Shown: positions 46,116 to 56,347, counted from the first letter of the stretch. The stretch: 64,000 bases of DNA from a bacterium (GCA_018822665.1 JAHJJX010000027.1:124001-188000), one strand, 5' to 3'. Notes: a model not told the origin generated them from the letters alone. Made by a program: numbers and translations.

Positions 46116-47038
46116 TTAATATCGAAGCTATTCTCAACGAAATACAAGAAGAGATACAGCCCTATTTATATCAAGGTAATATTGCTAATTATATTCCTGC
46201 CTTGGCCAAAGTTAATCCGGATCAGTTTGCAATGAGTATAATACTATTTGACGGGAGTAGCTATAATATTGGTTGTTGCGATACAAAATTTTCTATTCAA
46301 AGTATCTCAAAAGTTTTCACATTTACAAAATCCTTAAATATATACAGCAAAGAACTTTATAAACGTGTCGGCAAAGAGCCATCGGGAAATCCTTTTAATT
46401 CACTTGTCCAGCTCGAATATGAAAAAGGTATTCCGAGAAACCCTTTTATTAATGCTGGAGCTATTGTTGTGACGGACACCCTGCTCTCTCACTATAAAAG
46501 TAAAGATAACACTTTTGACAATGTACTAAATTTTATAAAAAATATTTCTGATAATCAAAATATTTCTTTTGATAAAGAAGTGTGTGAATCTGAATATGAA
46601 CATGGTTTCAGAAATCTTGCCCTTGCCAATCTTATGAAAAGTTTTGGAAATATTGATAATTGTGTTGAAGATGTTGTAAAAACATATTTTAAAAATTGTT
46701 CTATTGCCATGAGTACAAAAGAGCTTGCTCGGGCAATGTTATTTTTAGCAAATCATGGGGTTGACCCTATTACGAATCATCAATATATAACATCCAGTCA
46801 GGCTAAAAGAGTCAATTCAGTGATGTTAACATGCGGGCATTATGATGCATCGGGAGAATTTGCTTTTCATGTTGGGCTTCCGGGAAAAAGCGGTGTTGGT
46901 GGCGGCATTGTTGCAGTGGTTCCAAAAATAATGAGTATTGCCGTATTTTCACCAAGATTAAATAGTTGGGGAAATTCGCTTGCAGGAACAAAAGCACTCG
47001 AACTTTTTACTACAAAAAGTGGTCTATCTATTTTTTAA
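46112..47038 (+). CDS. glsA: Glutaminase
   Basis: FSIQSISKVFTF (SxxK), RVGKEPSGNPFNSLVQLEYEKGIPRNPFINAGAIVV, GLPGKSGVGGGIVAVVP. Confidence 0.95.
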   Translation: MINIEAILNEIQEEIQPYLYQGNIANYIPALAKVNPDQFAMSIILFDGSSYNIGCCDTKFSIQSISKVFTFTKSLNIYSKELYKRVGKEPSGNPFNSLVQLEYEKGIPRNPFINAGAIVVTDTLLSHYKSKDNTFDNVLNFIKNISDNQNISFDKEVCESEYEHGFRNLALANLMKSFGNIDNCVEDVVKTYFKNCSIAMSTKELARAMLFLANHGVDPITNHQYITSSQAKRVNSVMLTCGHYDASGEFAFHVGLPGKSGVGGGIVAVVPKIMSIAVFSPRLNSWGNSLAGTKALELFTTKSGLSIF

Positions 47039-47061
47039 ACTTGTGATGAGTACCAGATATC

Positions 47062-47071
47062 GGCATGTGGA
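47062..47071 (-). repeat. TCCACATGCC motif copy 17 (intergenic glsA/oadB)
   Basis: Exact 10-mer. Confidence 0.95.
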
Positions 47072-47142
47072 ACTTTTAAAGCAAGCGAAACCAAAATAGG
47101 CTTCGCTAAAGTTTCTTTCAGTGTATAAGAGAGTGTATGTAC

Positions 47143-48474
47143 TTATTTAAAAAGAGAAATAAGTACACCTGCTGCTACGGCCGAACCGATAACACCCGCA
47201 ACATTTGGTCCCATAGCATGCATTAAAAGCATGTTGGAGCGATCATATTCCATACCAACTTTGTTTGATACACGAGCAGCCATAGGAACAGCGGAAACTC
47301 CTGCTGAACCTATGAGTGGATTTATCTTATGCCCTGGAAAAAGATTCATTATTTTAGCCATAATTACACCCGCCGCCGTACCAACAGAGAAAGCAACTAT
47401 ACCTAAAGCTAATATAGCCAAAGTATCGGGAACAAGGAACTGGTCGGCTGCTAATTTTGAACCAACTGCTAAACCTAAAAATATTGTTACAATATTTATC
47501 AAAGCATTTTGCATAGTATCGGATAAACGATCAACAACACCTGTTTCTTTTAAAAAGTTACCAAACATAAACGCACCGATTAGCGGTGTTGATTCTGGTA
47601 AAACTAAAATTGCCAAAACAAGAACTAATATAGGAAAAACAAGTTTTTCTAAACGAGAAACATGACGTAGCGTAGTCATTTTAATTCTTCTCTCAGCATT
47701 TGTTGTTAAGACTTTCATAATTGGTGGTTGAATAATCGGAACCATCGCCATATATGAATACGATGCAACAGCAATTGCTCCAAGTAATTCGGGAGCCAAG
47801 TTAGTTGCTATAAAAATAGAGGTTGGACCGTCTGCTCCACCTATTATTGAGATTGCTGATGCTTGTTTGAGCGTAAAATCAAATATCGTTGTATACTCAG
47901 ACAGAGCAACCGCACCAACAAGAGTTCCAAAAATACCAAACTGAGCAGCCCCGCCAAGGAGTGCCGTTTTTGGATTCGATAGAAGCGGACCGAAGTCAGT
48001 CATAGCTCCAACACCCATAAAAATTAAAATTGGGAATAGCTGATTTGACAATCCCATATGGTAAATAATTCCCAAAAAGCCATTATCGCCTGCAATACCT
48101 GCAACGGGAATATTAGCTAAAAGACCTCCAAAGCCTATTGGAAGAAGGAGTAAAGGCTCAAATCCTTTTGCAACTGCAAGATAAAAAAGTAAAAAAGTTA
48201 TTATAATCATAATAACTCTTCCCCAAGATTTATGAAAATCGCTAATCTTTTCTCCGTGAGAATTAAGTTCATCTGGATTTGGATACATAAGCGCAACAAT
48301 TCCCGTTGATTCTAAAAATCCACTCATCATTTCTGACAACGGCTTAGTCTTGTATGTTTCCTCTTGATGAGTAGACATTTTTTCAGGTGCTGAGGCACTT
48401 TCATTTGCACTAATACTGCCCATTCCCATTAGCATAAGCAGCGCTAGTAATTTTAATATAAATACCTTCATCAA
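47143..48474 (-). CDS. oadB: Oxaloacetate decarboxylase sodium pump, beta subunit
   Basis: [75 protein letters not shown]. Confidence 0.94.
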   Translation of the reverse strand: MMKVFILKLLALLMLMGMGSISANESASAPEKMSTHQEETYKTKPLSEMMSGFLESTGIVALMYPNPDELNSHGEKISDFHKSWGRVIMIIITFLLFYLAVAKGFEPLLLLPIGFGGLLANIPVAGIAGDNGFLGIIYHMGLSNQLFPILIFMGVGAMTDFGPLLSNPKTALLGGAAQFGIFGTLVGAVALSEYTTIFDFTLKQASAISIIGGADGPTSIFIATNLAPELLGAIAVASYSYMAMVPIIQPPIMKVLTTNAERRIKMTTLRHVSRLEKLVFPILVLVLAILVLPESTPLIGAFMFGNFLKETGVVDRLSDTMQNALINIVTIFLGLAVGSKLAADQFLVPDTLAILALGIVAFSVGTAAGVIMAKIMNLFPGHKINPLIGSAGVSAVPMAARVSNKVGMEYDRSNMLLMHAMGPNVAGVIGSAVAAGVLISLFK

Positions 48475-48475
48475 G

Positions 48476-50260
48476 TTATCCTAGTACAGCGACGACTTGA
48501 CCTTCTACTACCTTGTCGTTAGTTGCTACATTGATACTTTTAATAACCCCACCTTTTGGTGCAATAACATCTATTTCCATTTTCATAGACTCTAAAATCA
48601 TAATTGTTTCGCCTTCCGCAACACTTTGCCCTGGATTCGCAACTATTTTCCATACACTTCCCGGTAAAAGCGCCTTGATAGAAATATCATTTCCTGAAGC
48701 TTTTGGAGCAGAAGTTTGAATACTTTCTCCGTTGACTGCCGTAACTTGAATATCTGCATTTCCTTCTGCAACTTGAACACTAAACTTTTGACCATCTACT
48801 ACTACTGTATAATTTCCGCTACCCATATTTTTGCTTCCTTCTTCTTGCATTTCTGATATTTTACGAACATTTACTTCTGCCTCACCTTTTAGGAAAGTGA
48901 TACCTTTTTCTCCACATGCCGCAGCTATGAAGATATTTTCATCTGTTGTTTCAATATTTTCTTCTTTAAGTTTATTACTCCAATAAGCCAAAGACTTCGT
49001 CTCATCCGCCTCAGTAAGGTCAAGAACTTTTTCTGTTGTTGGTTTTAAATTTAATTTCTCCGAAGCAATTCTTACAACTTCAGGATCTGGTGCAACCGGA
49101 GTTTTGCCAAAGTAACCTAAAACCATTTTTCCGTATCCAGGAGCTATCGCATTCCACGGGCCTTGCATAACATTATTGAGTGCTTGTTGGAAATAAAACT
49201 GAGAAACCGGAGTTACAGATGTTCCGTAACCTCCTTTTTCAACAACTTCTCTCATGGCATCAATAACATCCGGAAATCTTTCTAGAATGTTGTTATCTCT
49301 CATCATTTGCGTATTAGCCGTTAGTGCTCCGCCGGGCATTGGTGAAAATGGAATCAAAGGAGAAACCATAGTTGCCTCAGGCGGCATAAAATAATCTTCA
49401 AGACAAGATGCAACAACTTTTTCATATTTTAAAATTTTGTCAATTTCTAATCCGCCAAGGTCATAGTCCATGCCTTTAGTGGCATGAAGCATGGTTAAAA
49501 TATCAGGTTGACTTGTTCCGCCAGAAACAGGGGCAGCTGCCATATCTATACCATCTATGCCAGCATCAAGGGCAGCCATATATGCGGCTACCGAAACGCC
49601 TGCTGTTTCATGTGTATGTAGGCGTAAATGGGTACCTTCAGGAACTAATTTACGAGCCATCTTAATAGTATCATAAACTTTTTTAGGACTTGAGGTACCG
49701 CTGGCATCTTTAAAGCAGATACTGCTGTAAGGGATACCGCTGTCTAATATTTCTCTAAGAGTTTTTTCATAAAATGCAACATCATGTGCACCATGACATC
49801 CCGGAGGCAAATCCATCATTGTTACAACAACTTCATGTTTTAATCCATGATGAACAATTCTCTCACCCGAGTATTTTAAATTTTCGACATCATTCAACGC
49901 ATCAAAGTTTCTAATTGTTGTAGTTCCATGTTTTTTAAACATTTTTGCATGTAAATCTATTAAATCTTTTGAGCCTGTATCTAGCATTACCGTGTTTACG
50001 CCGCGAGCAAGTGTTTGGAGGTTTGCATCAGGACCTACGATAGCACGAAATCTATCCATCATCGTAAATGCATCTTCATTTAAATAAAAGTAAAGTGATT
50101 GAAATCTTGCCCCGCCACCAAATTCAAAGTGAGTTATGCCGGCATGCTTCGCTGCTTCAACTGCCGGAAAAAAATCATTCATTAATACACGGCCGCCAAA
50201 TACTGACTGGAAGCCATCTCTAAAAGTCGTATCCATTATATCTATAAATTTCTTAGCCAT
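48476..50260 (-). CDS. oadA: Oxaloacetate decarboxylase alpha subunit with biotin carrier domain
   Basis: [59 protein letters not shown]-terminal [11 protein letters not shown]. Confidence 0.95.
   Translation of the reverse strand: MAKKFIDIMDTTFRDGFQSVFGGRVLMNDFFPAVEAAKHAGITHFEFGGGARFQSLYFYLNEDAFTMMDRFRAIVGPDANLQTLARGVNTVMLDTGSKDLIDLHAKMFKKHGTTTIRNFDALNDVENLKYSGERIVHHGLKHEVVVTMMDLPPGCHGAHDVAFYEKTLREILDSGIPYSSICFKDASGTSSPKKVYDTIKMARKLVPEGTHLRLHTHETAGVSVAAYMAALDAGIDGIDMAAAPVSGGTSQPDILTMLHATKGMDYDLGGLEIDKILKYEKVVASCLEDYFMPPEATMVSPLIPFSPMPGGALTANTQMMRDNNILERFPDVIDAMREVVEKGGYGTSVTPVSQFYFQQALNNVMQGPWNAIAPGYGKMVLGYFGKTPVAPDPEVVRIASEKLNLKPTTEKVLDLTEADETKSLAYWSNKLKEENIETTDENIFIAAACGEKGITFLKGEAEVNVRKISEMQEEGSKNMGSGNYTVVVDGQKFSVQVAEGNADIQVTAVNGESIQTSAPKASGNDISIKALLPGSVWKIVANPGQSVAEGETIMILESMKMEIDVIAPKGGVIKSINVATNDKVVEGQVVAVLG
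48911..48920 (+). repeat. TCCACATGCC motif copy 18 (oadA, reads ACG)
   Basis: Exact 10-mer. Confidence 0.95.
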
Positions 50261-50268
50261 ATTTATCC

Positions 50269-50499
50269 TTAACTTCGTCTGTGATGCGCTATTGCAGCTG
50301 TAATTGCCGCTACTATTCTTTTATTGTTGTTTTGTGAATCGCTTTGTGCAGAAGCACTAGGTTTTGGTTCTGGAAAAAGTCTATGAATAACAGCCGACAT
50401 AATATTCATCATAACTATCAGTATTATTAAAAATAAAAAAACCGTTCCCATTCCTAGAGCCATAAACTTAAAACCTTCTATTACGAGGTTTGTATCCAT
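50269..50499 (-). CDS. oadG: Oxaloacetate decarboxylase gamma chain
   Basis: Small TM protein, GMGTVFLFLIILIVMMNIMSAVI, ITAAIAHHRRS terminus, next to oadA/oadB. Confidence 0.88.
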   Translation of the reverse strand: MDTNLVIEGFKFMALGMGTVFLFLIILIVMMNIMSAVIHRLFPEPKPSASAQSDSQNNNKRIVAAITAAIAHHRRS

Positions 50500-50641
50500 T
50501 CATCCGCCTTTATTTCTTATTTGCCGGAAAGTATAGTATAAAGATGTTTAAAAGTCTTTTTAACACTTTGTATATTTTTAAAAGAATCCAGATTGTTACT
50601 TTTTGATTATATAATGTTGAAAATTTTTAAGAAAGATAAAT

Positions 50642-50932
50642 ATGATTGAAGATAGTGTAAAAAAGTTCAGGATTATGGGTATTATAGAAGGGTATTCATA
50701 TATAATTTTACTTTTTATTGCAATGCCTATGAAATACATTTTAGGCTACTCGATAGCCGTAAAAATTGTTGGTATGACACATGGAATACTATTTATTGCA
50801 TTTTGCATCCTGCTAATCGCAGCTTGGAAAAAAACAAACTGGTCATTAAGGGAGAGTGCACTATTTTTCATCGCTTCACTTCTCCCCTTTGGAACTTTTT
50901 TCACTGATAAAAAAGTGAAGGCCTATGAGTAA
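50642..50932 (+). CDS. DUF3817-family membrane protein
   Basis: FRIMGIIEGYSYIILLFIAMPMKYILG...GMTHGILFIAF...LLPFGTFFTDKK. Confidence 0.88.
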   Translation: MIEDSVKKFRIMGIIEGYSYIILLFIAMPMKYILGYSIAVKIVGMTHGILFIAFCILLIAAWKKTNWSLRESALFFIASLLPFGTFFTDKKVKAYE

Positions 50933-50994
50933 AAAAATATACAAGTAATTTTTAGTTAAAATATCACACTTTTTTTAAATGAAGGACAGTTTAA

Positions 50995-51291
50995 ATGATA
51001 GCAGGAATGCACGAACAGGATTTGATGGCTTATATAATTTTTGGAATAATTTTAAACTTTCTTTTTTCCATAGTTTTTGGTGTTTACCTCAGTAAAAATA
51101 TCGGTATGCAGGAAATGATAGAAACAAAAGGGGACAAAGAACAATCTCTTCTCGTGAGTCTTAGCCTTTTTATTCCTTATGCGAAGATGATGATAACATT
51201 ATATCGAGTGGCTATATTGCAAATTTACTTTCTCAATAAAGGTTATACACACAAAGAGTTTTGGGTGTATATGACCAATTCTCAAGACTGA
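50995..51291 (+). CDS. Small membrane protein, hypothetical
   Basis: Complete ORF with upstream gaagga RBS and two TM segments. Confidence 0.7.
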   Translation: MIAGMHEQDLMAYIIFGIILNFLFSIVFGVYLSKNIGMQEMIETKGDKEQSLLVSLSLFIPYAKMMITLYRVAILQIYFLNKGYTHKEFWVYMTNSQD

Positions 51292-52532
51292 TTAAAAGAG
51301 TTTTTTAACTCTTTTAAAATTCGTCTCTCTATTGTAAAAGATACTACAAACATTATAAAATAGCTTGATACAAGAGCGATAATCACAGAAATTACACTTT
51401 GAGAATAAAAATAATAAATGCTATAAAAAACTGTTATTAAAGATACTATTCCTAATAACCGTATCAATAAAGCACTCATAAATGCCCCGCTTGCTTTTAT
51501 AAATGCAACTTGATATGAATTTATAATTAGAAATATAAAGAAAAATGAGAGATGTTCAATCATAAGAGAAGCATTGGAATATTCTTCTGGAAACAAAAAG
51601 AGAACCAGTGGTTTTGAATACAGCAGGGAAACGAATATGAAAATCCCGCTAACGATGAAAGCATATCTTAATATCCAATTTTTCAAATCAGAAATCTCAG
51701 AAAGTTTTTGCTCATTGATAAGCTTTGATAACTCCGGTAGTACAAATCTAAATATTGGAAAAACAAAAAGCATAACCATATATGAAAAGATAGGTTTGGT
51801 TACAACTTGAAAATCACCAAGTTCATCCACACTGAAATACTTTAACATCAAAAAAACAACCATATACAGCAATACAATTCCCGAACCAAACTCTATAGTC
51901 GATATCACAGAATTTTTTATAAATTTGATTGCTTTATCATCAAATACAGGTTGCTTTAAAGAAACGGCAGGAAAGTATTTTTTACTCATTCGGTAAATAT
52001 AAAAACTAACAATAAATGAACTCATAATCGTTCCTATAAAGAGCGGCTGAACTCCATGAAGATTAAATGCAAAATAAGCTAAAGCAAACCAAAACAAAAG
52101 TGCCAATGGTTCTAAAATAGTCACAAAATTTATAATATTATACAGACGGTACATAGCAATTATATTTGAAAAATAAAGACTTAGACTCACGCTTAAAACT
52201 GTTGCGACCAAATACCAGTAATGAATATCTACCCCTATCTTGTGTTTTAAAAATGGGATAACAAATGCCCAGACAGCGAGAACAATAACTATTAAAAATC
52301 CTCTAAAAATATTTACAATCATTAGTGCATTTTTCATTTGAGCAAAGGCCACAACCATAGAGGAACGAAATCCTACTAAAACCAAAAGGGTAAGCGTAAA
52401 AATATCTATGGCAGTAAAATAAAGTGTTAATGAAGATTTTTCTATGGCATGCGAAGCAAGTATTTTAAAAGAAAAATTCAACATAATACTCACTAAACTT
52501 ACCAATATCCCGCTATAAAATGCTTTTTTCAT
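51282..52532 (-). CDS. Oligosaccharide flippase / Wzx-like membrane protein
   Basis: 416 aa, ~12 TM segments, polysaccharide-export-like architecture. Confidence 0.75.
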   Translation of the reverse strand: MKKAFYSGILVSLVSIMLNFSFKILASHAIEKSSLTLYFTAIDIFTLTLLVLVGFRSSMVVAFAQMKNALMIVNIFRGFLIVIVLAVWAFVIPFLKHKIGVDIHYWYLVATVLSVSLSLYFSNIIAMYRLYNIINFVTILEPLALLFWFALAYFAFNLHGVQPLFIGTIMSSFIVSFYIYRMSKKYFPAVSLKQPVFDDKAIKFIKNSVISTIEFGSGIVLLYMVVFLMLKYFSVDELGDFQVVTKPIFSYMVMLFVFPIFRFVLPELSKLINEQKLSEISDLKNWILRYAFIVSGIFIFVSLLYSKPLVLFLFPEEYSNASLMIEHLSFFFIFLIINSYQVAFIKASGAFMSALLIRLLGIVSLITVFYSIYYFYSQSVISVIIALVSSYFIMFVVSFTIERRILKELKNSFNQS

Positions 52533-52535
52533 CTC

Positions 52536-53081
52536 TTATTCCTGATACAAGGCTTCCATACAATTTCTAAGTATATCTTCATTCCACATCCCTCTTTTTT
52601 CATTTTTTGCTTCTAATTGAGCTTTAAAAAAAAGATATTCGTACACATCATCTTTCAATCCTGGTTTCATAAGCGCCAATCCATTTTCCAATAAAAGTTC
52701 TGAAAGGGTTACTTCTCCTCTTACAAACAAAAGGCACTCCTGGTCTTTGTGCTCCACATGGTACAGCTGTTTTAACATTAAAATATTATCAGTAAATTGT
52801 TTTGCATTTGGATCTCTTTTATAGAGTCTCTGTATACTGTCTTGGCATGTGGAACTTAAACTGGTATGACTATATAATTTTTCAAGAGTGACGATTCCAT
52901 AGTGTTTGCAATAAAAATGAGAATTACCGATGCTGAACTTTTGGATTTCATTCGATATCACACGAACCGATAGCGCCAATCTCGGCTCTTTTGCAATTAA
53001 AAATGTACTTAAAAAAATATGAAAATTAAAAAAAAATATAAGCTTATACATATAACATTTTAACATGTTATAATTAATCAA
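52536..53081 (-). CDS. Staphylococcal nuclease-like (SNase) secreted protein
   Basis: Signal-like N-terminus, VRGEVTLSELLLENGLALMKPG...FFKAQLEAKNEKRGMWNED. Confidence 0.75.
   Translation of the reverse strand: MINYNMLKCYMYKLIFFFNFHIFLSTFLIAKEPRLALSVRVISNEIQKFSIGNSHFYCKHYGIVTLEKLYSHTSLSSTCQDSIQRLYKRDPNAKQFTDNILMLKQLYHVEHKDQECLLFVRGEVTLSELLLENGLALMKPGLKDDVYEYLFFKAQLEAKNEKRGMWNEDILRNCMEALYQE
52844..52853 (-). repeat. TCCACATGCC motif copy 19 (SNase-like, reads STCQ)
   Basis: Exact 10-mer. Confidence 0.95.
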
Positions 53082-53102
53082 ATAAATTTTATTGGGTGAA
53101 AA

Positions 53103-53276
53103 ATGGATGACTTTAAACTAAAACTTGTTCTTAGCATATTGGGCGGAATTATTTTTTCGTTCGTTTTTATTTTACTCGCTTTTGCGCTTCCGCTTGAAAA
53201 AGATGAGCTTATTGTAAAGCCTAAGGGCTTGTTGGAAGAAGTTTCCCACTCGGCAAAAAAGGGAGCCATTCCTTAA
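53103..53276 (+). CDS. Small single-TM protein (57 aa)
   Basis: MDDFKLKLVLSILGGIIFSFVFILLAFALPLEKDELIVKPKGLLEEVSHSAKKGAIP; below the track cut-off. Confidence 0.55.
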   Translation: MDDFKLKLVLSILGGIIFSFVFILLAFALPLEKDELIVKPKGLLEEVSHSAKKGAIP

Positions 53277-53294
53277 GTGAGAAATTGTGTGAGA

Positions 53295-53810
53295 CTAAAC
53301 TAATAAAGCATTTTTAATCTTTATTAGTTTTAAAGTATCATAAGCGCATTGTGGTTTAAGTGCAATTGCTCTTGCTTCTAAAACTTCCAGACACAGTTCA
53401 AGATAGTTCAAATCATCTTTTTTCATTAATTCATTTAAAAGTTTTTCAGCGTCTCTAATACGAAGATTTTTTGCAACTCCCAAATTTTTATGAGTCAATT
53501 CTCTTAAGGGTATGTAGTTTAACTCTTTATTTTCTTTTTGTAATTCTTTTAATTTTTGTATATGTTCATAAAATAAAGTTTTTGACTTTAATATTTGAAT
53601 AACATAGTCTTCAATTAATTGCTGAACCAGCTCATAATCAAGACCGAGTTCTTCAACCGCCTCATCCGAATTATAAATGTAATTACACAGTCCTGAATCA
53701 ATCACTTTATAATCAATACTTTTACTACACACTTCTGTCGCATTATCAAGAAGGATTTTAACCCCTTCTTCTTTTGATAATTTTCTATTAAATTCAAATA
53801 TATTAAGCAT
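53295..53810 (-). CDS. Conserved hypothetical helical protein
   Basis: Complete 171-aa ORF. Confidence 0.75.
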   Translation of the reverse strand: MLNIFEFNRKLSKEEGVKILLDNATEVCSKSIDYKVIDSGLCNYIYNSDEAVEELGLDYELVQQLIEDYVIQILKSKTLFYEHIQKLKELQKENKELNYIPLRELTHKNLGVAKNLRIRDAEKLLNELMKKDDLNYLELCLEVLEARAIALKPQCAYDTLKLIKIKNALLV

Positions 53811-53909
53811 GTAGAAAAAGTAACATGATTTTTTAAGATTTGTACAAAAAATGTGATAAAGAAGGAGAAGAATGATATGAGTGCTACAAATGCACTCATA
53901 TATAAAAAA

Positions 53910-55802
53910 TTATAATGCTTTAGAAATAATTCTATTAAGTCTTGAGATAAAATCTGCGGTATCTCCAAGTTCTTGACCATCAAATAATTTTGCTTGGTCA
54001 AGGAGAACATGCGCCGCATCATTAATAAGGTTTTGGTCCACTGATTCTTTTAGTTTAACAATCAACTCATGCTTAGGATTAATCAAAAGAATTGGAGCCG
54101 GTGCAGGAACATCTCCTCCCTGTCCCATCTGTTTCATCATCTGAGCCATCATGTAAGAAGGGTCTTCTTTGTCTATTTTAATGGCAACCGGAGAGTCAGT
54201 TAAATCAAAAGTTGTTTCAACAGATTTTACACTATCTCCAAGCGCATCTTTGAACTCTTTTGCTAAACCTTCATACGTTTTTGCAACCTCTTCTTCCGCC
54301 TTTTTTTCTTCCGCGCTTTCTTCAAATTTTGCATCTGCAACAGGAATGAGTTTGTATTCTTTATACTCAGTTACCATCGGGAAAATGATAGTGTCCACTT
54401 CTTCGTTAAGAACTAAAACATCGATACCGCGAGCCTTGAATCTTTCGAGTGACGGAGAATTTTTCAGCATAGCCAAAGAAGTTTTGCCGGCGATATAATA
54501 AATCTCTTTTTTTTCTGTATCTACATTTTTAACAAACTCTTCTATGTTCGTTTTTTCAGTTGATTTAAGTGTGTTGAAAAGCATTAGTTCTAAAATCTTC
54601 TCACGGTTTGCATAGTCATTATACAGACCTTCTTTTAAAACATTTCCAAATTCCGCATAAAATTTACTATATTTTTCTGCATCATTCTTCGCTATTTTTC
54701 CAAGCTCTGAGAGAACTTTTTTCACAGATGCATTTTTGATTTTTGCCATAACTGCATTGGATTGTAAAATCTCTCTAGAAACATTCAGAGGCAAGTCTTT
54801 AGAATCAATGACACCACGTAAAAATCTTAAGTACGTTGGCATCAACTCTTTTTCATCATCTGTGATAAATACGCGGTTGATGTAAAGTTTGATACCTGTT
54901 TGATAATCCACTCTGTACATATCCATAGGCGCTTTACTCGGGATGTAAAAGAGTGTAGTATACTCAATAGCGCCCTCCGCTTTATGGTGCATCCAAGCCA
55001 ACGGCTCTTCAGAAGAGTGTGCTATAGAACTGTAAAAATCTTTGTACTCTTCATCTTTAATCTCTCCTTTAGAGATTGTCCAAAGTGCGTTTGCACGGTT
55101 GATTTGCTTATTTTCTATCTCTGTTCTTGAAGGTTGCGTCTCTTTGCCCTCTTCATCCTTCACAGCGGGAACAAACTTCTCTTTATCCATAAAAATTGGA
55201 AACGGTATGTGATTTGAATATTTTTTAATGATACTTTCTATTCTATAAGATTCTAAAAACTCATCTTCTTCATCTTTCAAATGCATGACGATTGCAGTTC
55301 CGTGACCTTCCATGTTTGTGTTCTCTATCTCAAACTCGCCATCACCCATACTCGTCCATAAATACGCCTGCTCTTCACCTGCTTTTTTAGTTGTCACTTC
55401 TACTTTATCTGCAACCATAAAACAAGCATAAAAACCAACACCGAATTGACCGATTAGATTAGAATCTTTTTTCTGATCACCCGTAAGATTTTCCAAAAAT
55501 GCCTTTGTACCTGATTTGGCTATAGTACCAAGATGACTCATTAAGTCCTCTTCATTCATACCGATACCCGTATCTCTAATCGTTAATGTTTTTGCCTCTT
55601 TGTCAGCCACGATATCAATACGGGGTGCAAAAGACACTCCCTTGTATTTTTCATCCGTAAGAACCAGCATATTTAATTTATCAAGTGCGTCCGAAGCATT
55701 CGAAACAAGCTCACGTATGAAAATCTCTTTATTTGAATAGAGTGAGTGAATCATTAAATTTAATATCTGATTTGCTTCCGTTTGAAACTGATGTTTTGCC
55801 AT
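53910..55802 (-). CDS. htpG: Molecular chaperone HtpG (Hsp90)
   Basis: FQTEANQILNLMIHSLYSNKEIFIRELVSNASDALDKL, DTGIGMNEEDL, GQFGVGFYACFMVADKVEV. Confidence 0.97.
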   Translation of the reverse strand: MAKHQFQTEANQILNLMIHSLYSNKEIFIRELVSNASDALDKLNMLVLTDEKYKGVSFAPRIDIVADKEAKTLTIRDTGIGMNEEDLMSHLGTIAKSGTKAFLENLTGDQKKDSNLIGQFGVGFYACFMVADKVEVTTKKAGEEQAYLWTSMGDGEFEIENTNMEGHGTAIVMHLKDEEDEFLESYRIESIIKKYSNHIPFPIFMDKEKFVPAVKDEEGKETQPSRTEIENKQINRANALWTISKGEIKDEEYKDFYSSIAHSSEEPLAWMHHKAEGAIEYTTLFYIPSKAPMDMYRVDYQTGIKLYINRVFITDDEKELMPTYLRFLRGVIDSKDLPLNVSREILQSNAVMAKIKNASVKKVLSELGKIAKNDAEKYSKFYAEFGNVLKEGLYNDYANREKILELMLFNTLKSTEKTNIEEFVKNVDTEKKEIYYIAGKTSLAMLKNSPSLERFKARGIDVLVLNEEVDTIIFPMVTEYKEYKLIPVADAKFEESAEEKKAEEEVAKTYEGLAKEFKDALGDSVKSVETTFDLTDSPVAIKIDKEDPSYMMAQMMKQMGQGGDVPAPAPILLINPKHELIVKLKESVDQNLINDAAHVLLDQAKLFDGQELGDTADFISRLNRIISKAL

Positions 55803-55967
55803 TTTTAATTCCTTGAAAATAATTTATGGTATTGTATCTAAAAAAGTTAATAATTTCAAATTGTATCAAGAAAGCTTAGTGTATATGACTAAATATACCT
55901 TAGTCGTGAGAATGCATTATAATCTATTTTTTGCAAGATTTGAAATAATTATATTGATTGATTTAGT

Positions 55968-55977
55968 TCCACATGCC
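55968..55977 (+). repeat. TCCACATGCC motif copy 20 (intergenic, upstream of htpG)
   Basis: Exact 10-mer. Confidence 0.95.
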
Positions 55978-56118
55978 AAGAAATTTTGTAAATGTTAAAC
56001 AATGAATATATACAAGCCCCTCTTCATCCTCTTGTAATATTAAGATTTTTTTACATATAATGTGCGGTAATGCGTGTTTATTTCTAGTCTGATGCATGAT
56101 AGAAACGAAAGGAGATAC

Positions 56119-56337
56119 AATGAAAACAAATGCTTTATCCAAATACGATATGAGGGATAATCCAACAAACTGTTGTCCTCGGTTTAGTACTGCCGGTGGG
56201 ATGTACAAGAGATGCGAGAGCTTATGAAAAGTAAAGACAAAGAAACAAAAAAAACATATTATTTCTACGCTACATGCCAAAAATGTGCAAAATATTACGG
56301 TAAAAACTATATAGTTGCCGTATCTGAAATAGCTTAA
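56119..56337 (+). pseudogene. Internally deleted and frameshifted remnant of a Cys-motif 'hydrolase'-annotated family
   Basis: N-part MKTNALSKYDMRDNPTNCCPRF; C-part, other frame, GWDVQEMRELMKSKDKETKKTYYFYATCQKCAKYYGKNYIVAVSEIA. Good RBS (aaaggagatacaATG). Family identity is from memory. Confidence 0.6.
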
Positions 56338-56347
56338 TGATTAACAG

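Noticed and set aside
53702-54022. 106-aa minus ORF overlapping the htpG 3' end and next gene
   Set aside because: Out of frame with both real genes; low-complexity translation.
2556-55977. TCCACATGCC as Chi-like or KOPS-like oriented motif
   Set aside because: Copies are split 10:10 between strands with no visible polarity across the window, unlike oriented recombination or segregation motifs. A genome-wide replichore test is still needed.
2556-55977. TCCACATGCC as part of a longer transposable repeat (REP/MITE)
   Set aside because: Similarity does not extend beyond about 14 bp around each copy, and most copies sit inside conserved CDSs without disrupting them.
55813-55998. 61-aa plus ORF between htpG and the pseudogene
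   Set aside because: Lies in the htpG promoter region, no RBS or family features; probably spurious.
55963-56280. 105-aa minus ORF upstream of htpG
   Set aside because: Antisense to the recognisable pseudogene fragments on the plus strand.
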